Part shown: one piece after another, positions 1-7,609 of the stretch | How positions within the stretch are numbered: position 1 is the stretch's first letter | Layout of the letters: every line of letters starts with the position of its first letter | Origin: Acidimicrobiaceae bacterium | GTDB lineage: Bacteria > Actinomycetota > Acidimicrobiia > Acidimicrobiales > Ilumatobacteraceae | NCBI GenBank assembly: GCA_012269985.1 | Contig: JAAXJF010000002.1 | Coordinates: 1-32,431 of the forward strand | Reading direction: 5' to 3' | Length of the DNA: 32,431 nucleotides | Position numbers and translations under genes: made by a program | The notes under the pieces: generated by a model | What the model saw: the letters and a program-made list of their open reading frames with translations, nothing else | Databases searched by the model: none | Told to the model about the DNA's origin: nothing

Positions 1-810
1 CACGACCGCTTCGTTCGCTCCTCCGTGCAGCGGGCCATATAGAGCGCTTGCTGCCGCGGCAGCAGAGGAGTACGGGTCAGCATTTGAAGAACCGACAACT
101 CGCATCGCGGTGGTTCCGCAGTTTTGTTCGTGATCGGCATGGAGAATGAACAGAACGTCCATTGCCTTTTCAAGTACCGGGTCGAGCTGGTAGTCGTCAC
201 CGATCTTCCACATCATCGACAAGAAGTTCGCCGGGAAGGAAATGTCGTTATTTGGGTAGTTGAACGGAAGCCCGACACTGAATCGGTAGCACATCGCGGC
301 AATTGTCGGGGTCTTAGCGATAAGGCGAAGCACCTGCTTGTGGCGACTTACAGGGTCATCGATGTCTTTGGCGCCGTCATAGAACGTTCCCAACGCAGCA
401 AGCGCGGAAACGAACATTCCCATCGGGTGAGCGTCGTAGTGGAAACCGTCGACAAAACGCTTACGCATGTTTTCGTGAATGAACGTGTGGTGCGTGATGT
501 CATGGCTCCAGACAGCAAGTTGCTCAGAGGTCGGAAGTTCGCCGTGAAGGAGGAGGTAGGCAACTTCAAGGAACGTTGACTGTTCTGCCAGTTGCTCGAT
601 GGGGTAACCGCCGTAGCGCAAGATGCCGTTTTCGCCGTCGAGATATGTGATCGCTGACTTGCACGATGCCGTCTGCATATATGCGGGGTCGTAGACAAAG
701 AGTGAAGGGTCTAACGAGCGGATTGCTGACGCAGGAAACACCCCACCTTCAATAGGAACGGTGACGGTCTGTCCAGTCCTGTCGTCTGTAATCGTGATCG
801 TCTCAGCCAC
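1..810 (-). CDS. gltA: Citrate synthase, C-terminus cut by window edge
   Basis: This enzyme condenses oxaloacetate with acetyl-CoA to give citrate, the entry step of the TCA cycle, in the cytoplasm. The frame is open from the GTG at 810 to the left edge and gives the first 270 of about 430 residues. A small N-terminal domain like that of E. coli GltA comes first. HADHEQN lies near residues 224-230, and LHGGAN near 261-266 holds the active-site His262. The GTG start is chosen because GGAGG sits 8 bases upstream and the protein begins as the family does. The second catalytic His and Asp lie beyond the window. It lies downstream of the carboxyltransferase gene on the same strand, 161 bp away, so it probably has its own promoter. 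The identification is secure. Confidence 0.95.
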   Translation of the reverse strand, partial: MAETITITDDRTGQTVTVPIEGGVFPASAIRSLDPSLFVYDPAYMQTASCKSAITYLDGENGILRYGGYPIEQLAEQSTFLEVAYLLLHGELPTSEQLAVWSHDITHHTFIHENMRKRFVDGFHYDAHPMGMFVSALAALGTFYDGAKDIDDPVSRHKQVLRLIAKTPTIAAMCYRFSVGLPFNYPNNDISFPANFLSMMWKIGDDYQLDPVLEKAMDVLFILHADHEQNCGTTAMRVVGSSNADPYSSAAAAASALYGPLHGGANEAVV

Positions 811-971
811 TGTGGCTTCCTCCAAATTTGTAGAGCTTTGGTCGCTTCAAATGTACCGTTTTTGGCCCATATGAAACTAACGCTGGATGAAGTGTCGGGT
901 TTCTTCTACAGCGGAGAGTTGCTGTTTAGACGGTCTGTTCGATGGTCTCGATTGTTTGACTGAAGCGAATG
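811..971 (-). promoter_or_regulatory. Intergenic leader and probable promoter of citrate synthase
   Basis: This non-coding gap separates the carboxyltransferase stop from the citrate synthase GTG. Read on the minus strand it has a -10-like TACATT (850-855) about 40 bases before the start codon, and a clear Shine-Dalgarno GGAGG just before it. I see no convincing -35 box and no strong terminator for the upstream gene. Confidence 0.35.
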
Positions 972-2321
972 CTATGCAGCGATAATTACCCGAGTGTCGG
1001 CTGGGTCGATGACATCGTCGACGTATCCGCGTTCGGCTGCGATGTACGGATTGAGCAAACGTTCGGTGTAATCGCTTTCGAAGGCAATGCGGTCGTCGTC
1101 GGATGCACCTCTGCGAAGAATTGCAGATGCTTGACCGGCGCCCATGACGGCGAGTTCTGCCCATGGCCACGCAAGGCAAACATCATTTCCCATCTTCTTT
1201 GAGTCCATCACGATGTACGCGCCGCCGTAACTCTTTCGAAGTATGACACAGATGCGAGGCACTGTTGCTTGACCGTAGGCGTACACGAGTTGGGCGCCGT
1301 GGCGGATCATGCCGCGCCATTCGAGATCTTTGCCCGGGTAAAAACCAGGAGTGTCAACGAACGTGATGATCGGAAGGTTGAAGGCGTCGCAGAAGTTCAC
1401 GAAGCGGGCTGCTTTCTGCGAAGCCGGAATGTCGAGGGTTCCTGCGAGCGCCATCGGTTGGTTAGCAACAATGCCGACAGGGCGTCCATCGATTGAGGCG
1501 AATGCAGTGACGATGTTGAGGGCCCACTGTGATCGAATTTCGGTGATGACGCCATCGTCGACAACCGACTCGATAACGGAGCGAACGTCATAGCTTCCCG
1601 TGGCGGTCTCGGGAATCTCATCCCCAGCTTCAGGGGTTAACCGATTGATCGGATCTGACGTCGGGAGGCGTGGGGTCTCTGCGTCGACGCGGTCTGGAAG
1701 GTAATTCAGGATTTCAACGATGACATCGCGGCCCTCTTCGCGAGACTCAACAACCGCAGTGGCGAGGCCAGCGGATCGTTCCATCGTCGATGCACTTCCA
1801 AGTTCGTCTTTGGTGATGTCGACACCGGTGAATTGACGGATCATGAGAGGCCCGTTGACGAAGGCATATGAGGTTGAGGTCATGATGACCACATCGACAA
1901 GTCCGAGAAGCAGGGCAGGCCCTGAGACTGCTGGTCCATCGACGATTGCGAATGTCGGCACTCGACCTGAGCATTTAGTAAGCAGCCGTGCCGCAGTGCC
2001 CCAGCCATGAAGCGGGGCGACGCCCTCTGCGATATCGGCTCCCGAGCTGTTGATGATGAGCACAATCGGAATGAGTTCATCGAGGGCGGTACGAAGCCCT
2101 TCGGAAATGATCGTTGTCATCTGAGACGACAGCGGGTGCGCGACCTCGCTTGCGTCGAATTCGATCCACATGACCTTTCGGCCCTCAAGCCTCGTTACTC
2201 GTGCCGAAACGGGGGCAGGAATGCCGGTTGCGATTCCTACGTCGTCAATGGTCATGGCATTGAGACTAGACGTTGTCGGGCTCGTCGACAGGGTAGGCGC
2301 GGTCGATGAGCGCGAGTTCAC
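972..2321 (-). CDS. Acyl-CoA carboxylase carboxyltransferase (beta) subunit
   Basis: This is a biotin-dependent carboxyltransferase of the PccB/AccD family, which moves CO2 from carboxybiotin to an acyl-CoA to make malonyl- or methylmalonyl-CoA. The 449 residues hold two crotonase-like halves. The second half has the typical DTPGFYPG, RKSYGGAY and LAWPWAELAVMG blocks. The protein is shorter than PccB (about 510-540 residues) and lacks most of the usual N-terminal leader. At the position that is Asp422 in Streptomyces coelicolor PccB and Ile in AccB, this protein has Ile (GAYIVM), which by that precedent favours acceptance of acetyl-CoA as well as propionyl-CoA. The GTG start overlaps the LysR stop by 4 bases, which suggests translational coupling; an internal ATG at 2255 is the alternative. 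No biotin carboxylase or biotin carrier gene is in the window, so the substrate is not settled. Confidence 0.85.
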   Translation of the reverse strand: MNSRSSTAPTLSTSPTTSSLNAMTIDDVGIATGIPAPVSARVTRLEGRKVMWIEFDASEVAHPLSSQMTTIISEGLRTALDELIPIVLIINSSGADIAEGVAPLHGWGTAARLLTKCSGRVPTFAIVDGPAVSGPALLLGLVDVVIMTSTSYAFVNGPLMIRQFTGVDITKDELGSASTMERSAGLATAVVESREEGRDVIVEILNYLPDRVDAETPRLPTSDPINRLTPEAGDEIPETATGSYDVRSVIESVVDDGVITEIRSQWALNIVTAFASIDGRPVGIVANQPMALAGTLDIPASQKAARFVNFCDAFNLPIITFVDTPGFYPGKDLEWRGMIRHGAQLVYAYGQATVPRICVILRKSYGGAYIVMDSKKMGNDVCLAWPWAELAVMGAGQASAILRRGASDDDRIAFESDYTERLLNPYIAAERGYVDDVIDPADTRVIIAA

Positions 2322-3232
2322 TCTTCGCTGTGATGCAGGCCCTGATCTTCTGAAATCCGTTGACCGATGACATCAGCGATCACGTCGTGAACCGCCCGAG
2401 TCGCAGCGGATGGGTTTGGTCGCTGGCGCCTCACCCACGCAACGCGCCGGCGGGGGAGGCCGCTCACATGGACCATCGATGCACCTGCCAACTCGGTTTC
2501 GCTCAGAGCCGTTGCAGGAACGATGGTCGCACCATGGCCATCAACTGCAAGCGCAGCGAGAAGGCGCATACTGTCGACTTCTGCAAGTGAGTTCAGAGAG
2601 ACTCCGCGCTCGAGTGACGACCGTTCCAGAATTCTGCGAAGTCCGGCGCCAGCCGGCGGAAGTAGAAGGGGAACTCCGTCGAGATCGGTGATGTCGACTT
2701 CTTCACGTTGCGCAAGGGGATGTTCAGGTGGTGCGAGCAAGAGAAGTTCTTCATCAAAGAGTGGTTCGACGATGAGGTCGGGGTCATCGATGGGAAGGTG
2801 CAAGATCGCCGCATTGAGAAGACCAGAAACGACGTTCGGCACGAGCGCAGACGAGCTTCCTTCGGTGACGACGGTATGAACCCGGGGGTGGGTCTCGGAC
2901 ATTTGGCCGAGCATTGGGGGGATCGCCCATCGTGCGATGGTCCCGATGACTCCAAGGCGAACGTCACCGCTGACATCGTGATCGTTTGACTCCATGTCCG
3001 AGCGGATGTCATCCATCTCGTGCATGCTGCGTCGAGCTCGTGCGAGCACTCGATTGCCGACTTCTGTCATTCGGCCGGTTTGCAGCTCGATGAGGTACGC
3101 ACCGAGGTCTTTTTCGAGGCGTCTGATGTGAGCGGAAACGTTGGATTGCACCGTGAACAGGGCACGAGCAGCTGCAGAGAAACTGCCGTGATCGGCGATT
3201 GCAATCAATGTGTTGAGCTGGCGAAGATCCAT
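2318..3232 (-). CDS. LysR-family transcriptional regulator
   Basis: This 304-residue protein has an N-terminal winged helix-turn-helix (about residues 1-60, opening MDLRQLNTLIAIADHGSFS, with the helix-turn-helix around AARALFTVQSNVSAHIRRLE). A LysR substrate-binding domain follows from about residue 90 to the end. Such proteins bind DNA as tetramers and respond to a small metabolite. The reading frame extends 16 codons upstream, but the ATG at 3232 is chosen because the protein then begins exactly as LysR proteins do, with AGAG just ahead of it. It overlaps the carboxyltransferase gene by 4 bases, so the two are probably co-transcribed and the regulator may act on that gene. LysR genes are often divergent from their target; this one is co-directional. 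A perfect long inverted repeat 27 bases upstream may be its operator. Confidence 0.9.
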   Translation of the reverse strand: MDLRQLNTLIAIADHGSFSAAARALFTVQSNVSAHIRRLEKDLGAYLIELQTGRMTEVGNRVLARARRSMHEMDDIRSDMESNDHDVSGDVRLGVIGTIARWAIPPMLGQMSETHPRVHTVVTEGSSSALVPNVVSGLLNAAILHLPIDDPDLIVEPLFDEELLLLAPPEHPLAQREEVDITDLDGVPLLLPPAGAGLRRILERSSLERGVSLNSLAEVDSMRLLAALAVDGHGATIVPATALSETELAGASMVHVSGLPRRRVAWVRRQRPNPSAATRAVHDVIADVIGQRISEDQGLHHSEE

Positions 3233-3258
3233 CTCTAAAAATGATACGAGGTATCTCT

Positions 3259-3313
3259 GATATTTGCTTGCAAGATGCACTTACACACGTGCATACTTTC
3301 ACAAGCAAATATC
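3259..3313. repeat. Perfect 12-bp inverted repeat with nested dyad upstream of the LysR gene
   Basis: GATATTTGCTTG (3259-3270) and its exact reverse complement CAAGCAAATATC (3302-3313) flank a second dyad, ATGCAC (3275-3280) with GTGCAT (3289-3294), around an 8-base centre. A CTTGCAAG palindrome lies at 3267-3274. The element is more AT-rich than its surroundings and has no T-run after it. It starts 27 bases upstream of the LysR start codon, where an autoregulatory site or a cruciform would sit. The symmetry is seen directly; the operator role is inference. Confidence 0.6.
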
Positions 3314-3472
3314 GTGCGGCACAACCCCCCAACGTACCGCTCGAGGAACCCGTTAGGGATTCCAGGTTGAGACGCCCCCCCCCCCACCCGCGGCTTTACC
3401 CGTGTCCCGGCCTCGCTCGAACAGTCGCAGCCCGCACGAACTCCGGCACACGACCTAACGGGAATCTCTTTT
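3314..3472 (+). ncRNA. Candidate small RNA with C6 hairpin (6C-like)
   Basis: This lies in the 332-bp gap between the LysR gene and aconitase, which holds no convincing gene. On the plus strand a 7-bp stem with one mismatch (3316-3322 with 3334-3340) presents a loop of six C flanked by A residues. A second C-run of 11 follows at 3375-3385. CCCGTTAGG (3349-3357) can pair with CCTAACGGG (3454-3462), which is followed by AATCTCTTTT and could end a transcript. Actinobacterial 6C RNAs have two hairpins with loops of at least six C. Here only the first hairpin is convincing, since I cannot fold a good stem around the 11-C run. Strand and ends are guesses. Confidence 0.3.
3375..3385 (+). repeat. Homopolymer run of 11 C
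   Basis: An uninterrupted run of 11 C lies between the LysR and aconitase genes. It is outside any supported gene, so length variation would alter spacing or RNA structure rather than a reading frame. Its length in the consensus may be uncertain. Confidence 0.9.
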
Positions 3473-3564
3473 ACGGTCTCCCAAACCCTCTGGAGCGTCA
3501 TCGGGAACGCCGCGCGCTCAATGACGTCGGAGGTAATGGCGTGACGACGATGGAACAGCAGCGG

Positions 3565-5829
3565 TTACGACTCGGCCGCAACCTTGGCGCGAACGATATT
3601 GAGGGCCGAACCGGCAATAAACCACTCGACTTGTTCGGGGCTGAAGGTATGGGTGGTCTCGAATTCGTATGTTGACCCATCTGGGCGGGTGCCGACACAG
3701 CGAACCTTTTCACCTGGGACCGGTGGAAGGTTGATGATCGCAAGACGATCCTCCTCGCCAATGACGTCGTAGGAATCTGGATCAGCGAACGTCAGAGGCA
3801 GCATTCCCTGCTTCTTCAGATTGGTCTCATGGATGCGAGCGAACGATCGGGCGATGACAGCGACTCCGTTTCGGAACCTTGGCTCCATTGCTGCATGCTC
3901 GCGTGACGATCCTTCTCCATAGTTGCGGTCCCCAATTGCGACCCATTGAATTCCCGCCTCGTGATAGCGGCGTGCAATTTCGGGGTAGGTACGTCGATCG
4001 CCGTCGGTGGTGTCAAGACCCAGGCGTTGGGGGGCGCCGGAGGCGTTCACCGCACCCGCGAACAGCTTGCCTGAGATATTGTCTAGGGGGCCACGGTATT
4101 TCAGCCAAGGCGCAGCTGCGGAGCTGTGGTCGGTGGTGCACTTGCCCTGTGCCTTCATCAGCACTGGAAGACCCTCGTAGTCATTGCCATCCCACGGGGT
4201 GAACGGCTCGAGCAACTGGAGGCGATCGCTCGTCGGAGCCACCTCCACGCTGACGCCACTCGGATCAGCCGGAGGAGCAGTGAAGGTGTCTTCACCAGGG
4301 TCATATCCATCGGCTGGAAGCACCTCTCCAACTGGAGCATCAAGTGAGACCTCGGTGCCGTCAGGGGCAGTAATCGTCTCGGTGACGGGATCAAAATCGA
4401 GTCGTCCTGACAGAGCGATCGCCATCACCGTGTCAGGAGAGGTGACAAATGAGAACGTATTTGGAGAACCGTCATTTCGCTTCGGGAAGTTGCGATTGAA
4501 CGAGTTGACGATGGTGTTGGGAACCGACGTCACTTCCTCAGGGCGACTCCACTGGCCAATGCATGGACCACACGCATTCGCAAGAACGGTGGCCCCAACT
4601 GCTTCGAGGTCAGCGAGAATACCGTCGCGTTCAATTGTGGCACGAGTTTGCTCTGAGCCGGGGGTGATGAGTAGATCGACCTTGCAGGTCAAACCGTTAG
4701 CAGCGGCCTGACGTGCGATTGACGCAGCACGAGTGAGATCCTCATATGACGAGTTCGTGCACGAGCCAATCAAAGCGGCTGAAACGTCGAGCGGCCATCC
4801 ATTTTCAGTTGCGGCTGCGCCAACCTCAGCACCGGTGCGGTGAGCACGGTCGGGGGAGTGAGGCCCGTTAATCATCGGTCGCAGGTCACTCAAGTTGATT
4901 TCGACGAGCTGGTCGTAACTTGCGCCATCGTCTGGCCGAAGATCGTTAGCAACCTCATCTGCGGCATCTGCGATGTCTGCACGCCCGGTTGAACGCAAGT
5001 AGTCCGCCATGTTGGAGTCGTATGCAAACACCGACGTCGTTGCGCCGATTTCCGCCCCCATATTGCAGATCGTTGCTTTGCCGGTTGCGGAAATGGAGTC
5101 AGCTCCTGGGCCGTGGTATTCCACGATTGCTCCGGTGCCACCCTCGACCGTAAGTTGGCGCGCAACTTCGAGAATGACGTCTTTTGGCGACGACCAGCCG
5201 CTGAGAGAACCGGTGAGGCGGATACCAATGACCTTTGGCCACCGCACATTCCATGGGAAGCCCGTCATGACATCGACGGCGTCTGCACCACCTACGCCGA
5301 TCGCGACCATTCCGAGTCCGCCAGCATTCGGGGTGTGGGAGTCGGTGCCGATCATCATTCCTCCAGGGAATGCGTAGTTCTCGAGCACTACTTGGTGAAT
5401 GATTCCTGAACCGGGGCCCCAGAAACCAATTCCGTATTTTGCTGAGACGCTTCGGAGAAAGTCGTACACCTCACGGTTGGTATCGACAGCCACACCGAGG
5501 TCGATGCTTGCGCCAACCTTCGCCTGAATGAGGTGATCACAGTGAACTGTTGATGGCACGGCCGCTTCAGGAAGGCCGGCCGTCATAAATTGAAGAAGCG
5601 CCATTTGAGCGGTGGCATCTTGCATCGCAACACGATCGGGGTTGAAGTCTGCGTATGAGACTCCGCGCTCCATCTCTTGGCCCTCTGGGTCAGCGAGGTG
5701 GTTGATGAGGATCTTCTCGGCGAGTGTCAACGGGCGACCAAGGCGGGTGCGCCCTAGGTTTACACGCTCAGGAAGGGATGCGTAGACAGCGTTGACGAGT
5801 TTGATCGGTGTAGAGGCGCTCACGGACAT
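3565..5829 (-). CDS. Aconitate hydratase, mitochondrial-type
   Basis: This enzyme interconverts citrate and isocitrate through cis-aconitate using a 4Fe-4S cluster. Its 754 residues match the ACO2 (mitochondrial) type rather than the roughly 900-residue AcnA form common in Actinobacteria. Visible motifs are [14 protein letters not shown], the cluster ligands in [10 protein letters not shown] and [10 protein letters not shown] (three Cys), and the swivel-domain [10 protein letters not shown], with the closing [10 protein letters not shown] typical of the family. The ATG at 5829 is used; a GTG two codons later is also possible, and no strong Shine-Dalgarno is seen. It stands on the same strand as citrate synthase and the carboxyltransferase, but a 332-bp gap separates it from the LysR gene, so co-transcription is doubtful. 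Confidence 0.95.
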   Translation of the reverse strand: MSVSASTPIKLVNAVYASLPERVNLGRTRLGRPLTLAEKILINHLADPEGQEMERGVSYADFNPDRVAMQDATAQMALLQFMTAGLPEAAVPSTVHCDHLIQAKVGASIDLGVAVDTNREVYDFLRSVSAKYGIGFWGPGSGIIHQVVLENYAFPGGMMIGTDSHTPNAGGLGMVAIGVGGADAVDVMTGFPWNVRWPKVIGIRLTGSLSGWSSPKDVILEVARQLTVEGGTGAIVEYHGPGADSISATGKATICNMGAEIGATTSVFAYDSNMADYLRSTGRADIADAADEVANDLRPDDGASYDQLVEINLSDLRPMINGPHSPDRAHRTGAEVGAAATENGWPLDVSAALIGSCTNSSYEDLTRAASIARQAAANGLTCKVDLLITPGSEQTRATIERDGILADLEAVGATVLANACGPCIGQWSRPEEVTSVPNTIVNSFNRNFPKRNDGSPNTFSFVTSPDTVMAIALSGRLDFDPVTETITAPDGTEVSLDAPVGEVLPADGYDPGEDTFTAPPADPSGVSVEVAPTSDRLQLLEPFTPWDGNDYEGLPVLMKAQGKCTTDHSSAAAPWLKYRGPLDNISGKLFAGAVNASGAPQRLGLDTTDGDRRTYPEIARRYHEAGIQWVAIGDRNYGEGSSREHAAMEPRFRNGVAVIARSFARIHETNLKKQGMLPLTFADPDSYDVIGEEDRLAIINLPPVPGEKVRCVGTRPDGSTYEFETTHTFSPEQVEWFIAGSALNIVRAKVAAES

Positions 5830-5872
5830 GCGACCACTATACGGAGCGGATGTCTGAGAGCGAAGACCGGAA

Positions 5873-6529
5873 TTAACTCAGCCGCTCGCCCCACTTACCC
5901 CAGTGTGTGACTTCAGAAGCGGGGAGTCGCGATGCGACCTTGAAGTCGGTCCCGATCGTGTGTGCAATGGGGAACAGTCCTGCTTGGGAGTAGCGGTCGA
6001 AGGGGATTCCGAGAAGTTCAGCAGCCTTTTTCTCGCCGCCATTAATCATGTGTAATGTCGTCCAAGCAGAGCCCAACCCGCGTTCGCGAAGAGCGAGCAT
6101 GAAGCTCCACACCGCAGGAAGCAGAGAGCCCCAGAACGCGGCCGAGTTATCAGCATCTGTTTTGCCCTCGATGCAAGGAATGAGAAGCACAGGCGCCTTT
6201 TCAAAATTGTCGGCGAGGTATTGAGCGGAATCGACAACTCGTGGGGTGGCTGCCGCTCGAGGGTCATCAGCGTCGTATTCGGGGCGAGGCATCTGACGGT
6301 AGAGGGCGAAGTTCTCGGCGTAGATCTCCTTCAGTGTTGCCCGATCGGATTCATCGGTGATGAACATCCACTGCCACCCCTGCCGGTTCGAACCAGTGGG
6401 GGCCTGAAGGGCAATTTCGAGGCATTCCATGATGACGTCGGTTGACACTTCCCGGTCAAAGTCAAGACGCTTGCGCACGCTCCGTGTTGTGGTCAGAACT
6501 TCGTCGGCGGTGAGATTGAGCTTTGTCAT
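5873..6529 (-). CDS. Nitroreductase-family flavoprotein
   Basis: This is an FMN-dependent oxidoreductase of the nitroreductase fold, cytoplasmic, using NAD(P)H; the natural substrate cannot be read from sequence. The 218 residues show the FMN-binding [11 protein letters not shown] near the start, [12 protein letters not shown] around residues 42-53, and the later AWTTLHM and [16 protein letters not shown] segments that close the flavin pocket. The frame continues upstream to a TTG at 6562, but the ATG at 6529 fits the family N-terminus better. It is divergent from the crotonase-family gene, with 93 bp between them holding both promoters. It lies 43 bp before the aconitase start region on the same strand. 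Confidence 0.85.
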   Translation of the reverse strand: MTKLNLTADEVLTTTRSVRKRLDFDREVSTDVIMECLEIALQAPTGSNRQGWQWMFITDESDRATLKEIYAENFALYRQMPRPEYDADDPRAAATPRVVDSAQYLADNFEKAPVLLIPCIEGKTDADNSAAFWGSLLPAVWSFMLALRERGLGSAWTTLHMINGGEKKAAELLGIPFDRYSQAGLFPIAHTIGTDFKVASRLPASEVTHWGKWGERLS

Positions 6530-6622
6530 GTGCAAAGTCTTGCAGAGGCGAGAGTTTTTCAACGCAGCGAAGCGACCAACTGAATTCGTTGTGGATCGTG
6601 ATGATCTGAGAGCATTGAGGTC

Positions 6623-7489
6623 ATGACTGCTACTTCCACCACCATCCTTCCTGAGGGCTTCGTGGCCGAGAGCGTCGACGCATCAGGCCGAGTAACGATT
6701 GCGGTTCACGACCATGTTGCGATCGTGACGTTTGATCGAGCTGACAAGCGAAACGCCCTCGACGGGCATCAATTTGCAGCCATCGAGGCTGCCGGAGCCA
6801 AGTTGAAGACAATGGGAGATGTCCGAGTAGTCGTCCTGCACGGCGCAGGAGCCTCATTTTGTGCAGGGCTCGATTTCTCAGGTTTTGCCGCGATGGCGGG
6901 AGACGGCCCCGACACGGGAGGCGACCCGAACAGCCCAGGGCGACTCACCGAATCAGGATTGACGCACCTTGGCCAACAAGTGTGCTGGGTGTGGCAAGAA
7001 CTCGAAGTGCCGGTGATTGCAGCGATGCAGGGCCATGCGCTCGGAGGAGGACTCCAGATCGCCCTTGGAGCCGACATCCGCGTGGCGCACCCGGATACGC
7101 AGCTTTCCGTGCGCGAGGTGCACTGGGGAATCATCCCTGACATGACCGGTACGCACATTCTTGATCGCCTCGTGAGGCCCGATGTTGCTCGTGAATTGAC
7201 GTATACCGCTCGGGTGCTTGATGCTCGCGAAGGCGCAGATATCGGATTGATCACCAAACTTTCCGAGACACCCCTCGATGATGCGCTTTCAATCGCCCGC
7301 GAGATCGCCGGACGGAACCCTCATGCAATCCGTGCAGCAAAGCGCCTCCTTTCGTCGAGCTTCACGCAGGGTGCTGGCACCCAATTTGCCGCAGAGCGTT
7401 CTGAAATTTCTGCGCTTGTCGGCACACCGAATCAAATTGAGGTCATTCAGGCCAATCTCGAAAAGCGCGTTCCAGTTCTTCACGACTGA
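6623..7489 (+). CDS. Crotonase-family protein (enoyl-CoA hydratase/isomerase-like)
   Basis: This 288-residue crotonase-fold protein acts on an acyl-CoA thioester. The oxyanion-hole segments are GASFCAGLDFSG and GHALGGGLQIALGAD. The first hydratase glutamate (GGGCEL in true hydratases) is Gln here, while a later Glu (REVHWG) and an Asp eight residues on (IIPDMTG) are present. That Glu/Asp pair has the same spacing as Glu196/Asp204 of dienoyl-CoA isomerase, so isomerase chemistry is as likely as hydration. The ATG at 6623 has GAGGT 2-3 bases upstream. A region rich in Gly, Asp and Pro around residues 93-108 is an insert relative to short family members. The exact reaction is unknown. Confidence 0.85.
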   Translation: MTATSTTILPEGFVAESVDASGRVTIAVHDHVAIVTFDRADKRNALDGHQFAAIEAAGAKLKTMGDVRVVVLHGAGASFCAGLDFSGFAAMAGDGPDTGGDPNSPGRLTESGLTHLGQQVCWVWQELEVPVIAAMQGHALGGGLQIALGADIRVAHPDTQLSVREVHWGIIPDMTGTHILDRLVRPDVARELTYTARVLDAREGADIGLITKLSETPLDDALSIAREIAGRNPHAIRAAKRLLSSSFTQGAGTQFAAERSEISALVGTPNQIEVIQANLEKRVPVLHD

Positions 7490-7501
7490 AACGACTATTT
7501 G

Positions 7502-7538
7502 ACTGCGCAGATTTTCGGTATTTCACCGGAAGCGCAGT
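7502..7538 (+). terminator. Hairpin between the crotonase-like gene and gltB
   Basis: ACTGCGC (7502-7508) pairs exactly with GCGCAGT (7532-7538), and the interior pairs further (TTTCGGT with ACCGGAA, one wobble) around an ATTTC loop, with a small bulge on the left. It starts 13 bases after the crotonase-like stop and is followed by the AT-rich ACAATATTT. It may end that transcript. It also abuts the putative gltB -10 box, so it could instead be an operator. Confidence 0.45.
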
Positions 7539-7543
7539 ACAAT
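7538..7543 (+). promoter_or_regulatory. Putative gltB -10 box
   Basis: TACAAT matches the -10 consensus at five of six positions and lies about 66 bases before the gltB start codon. No good -35 box is seen at the right spacing, which suggests activator dependence, as would suit a nitrogen-regulated gene. The gltB ATG itself has GGAGA 6 bases upstream. Confidence 0.35.
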
Positions 7544-7609
7544 ATTTCCGCTGGGCCAGCGTCGTCCCAGAGCTACATCCCCCCAACAACTAAGTAGTGG
7601 AGAAACACG

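Noticed and set aside
3241-3675. Open frames across the LysR/aconitase gap (144 codons plus strand, 88 codons minus strand)
   Set aside because: They run through the inverted repeat and the C-run, overlap the aconitase end, have no ribosome-binding site and no recognisable domain.
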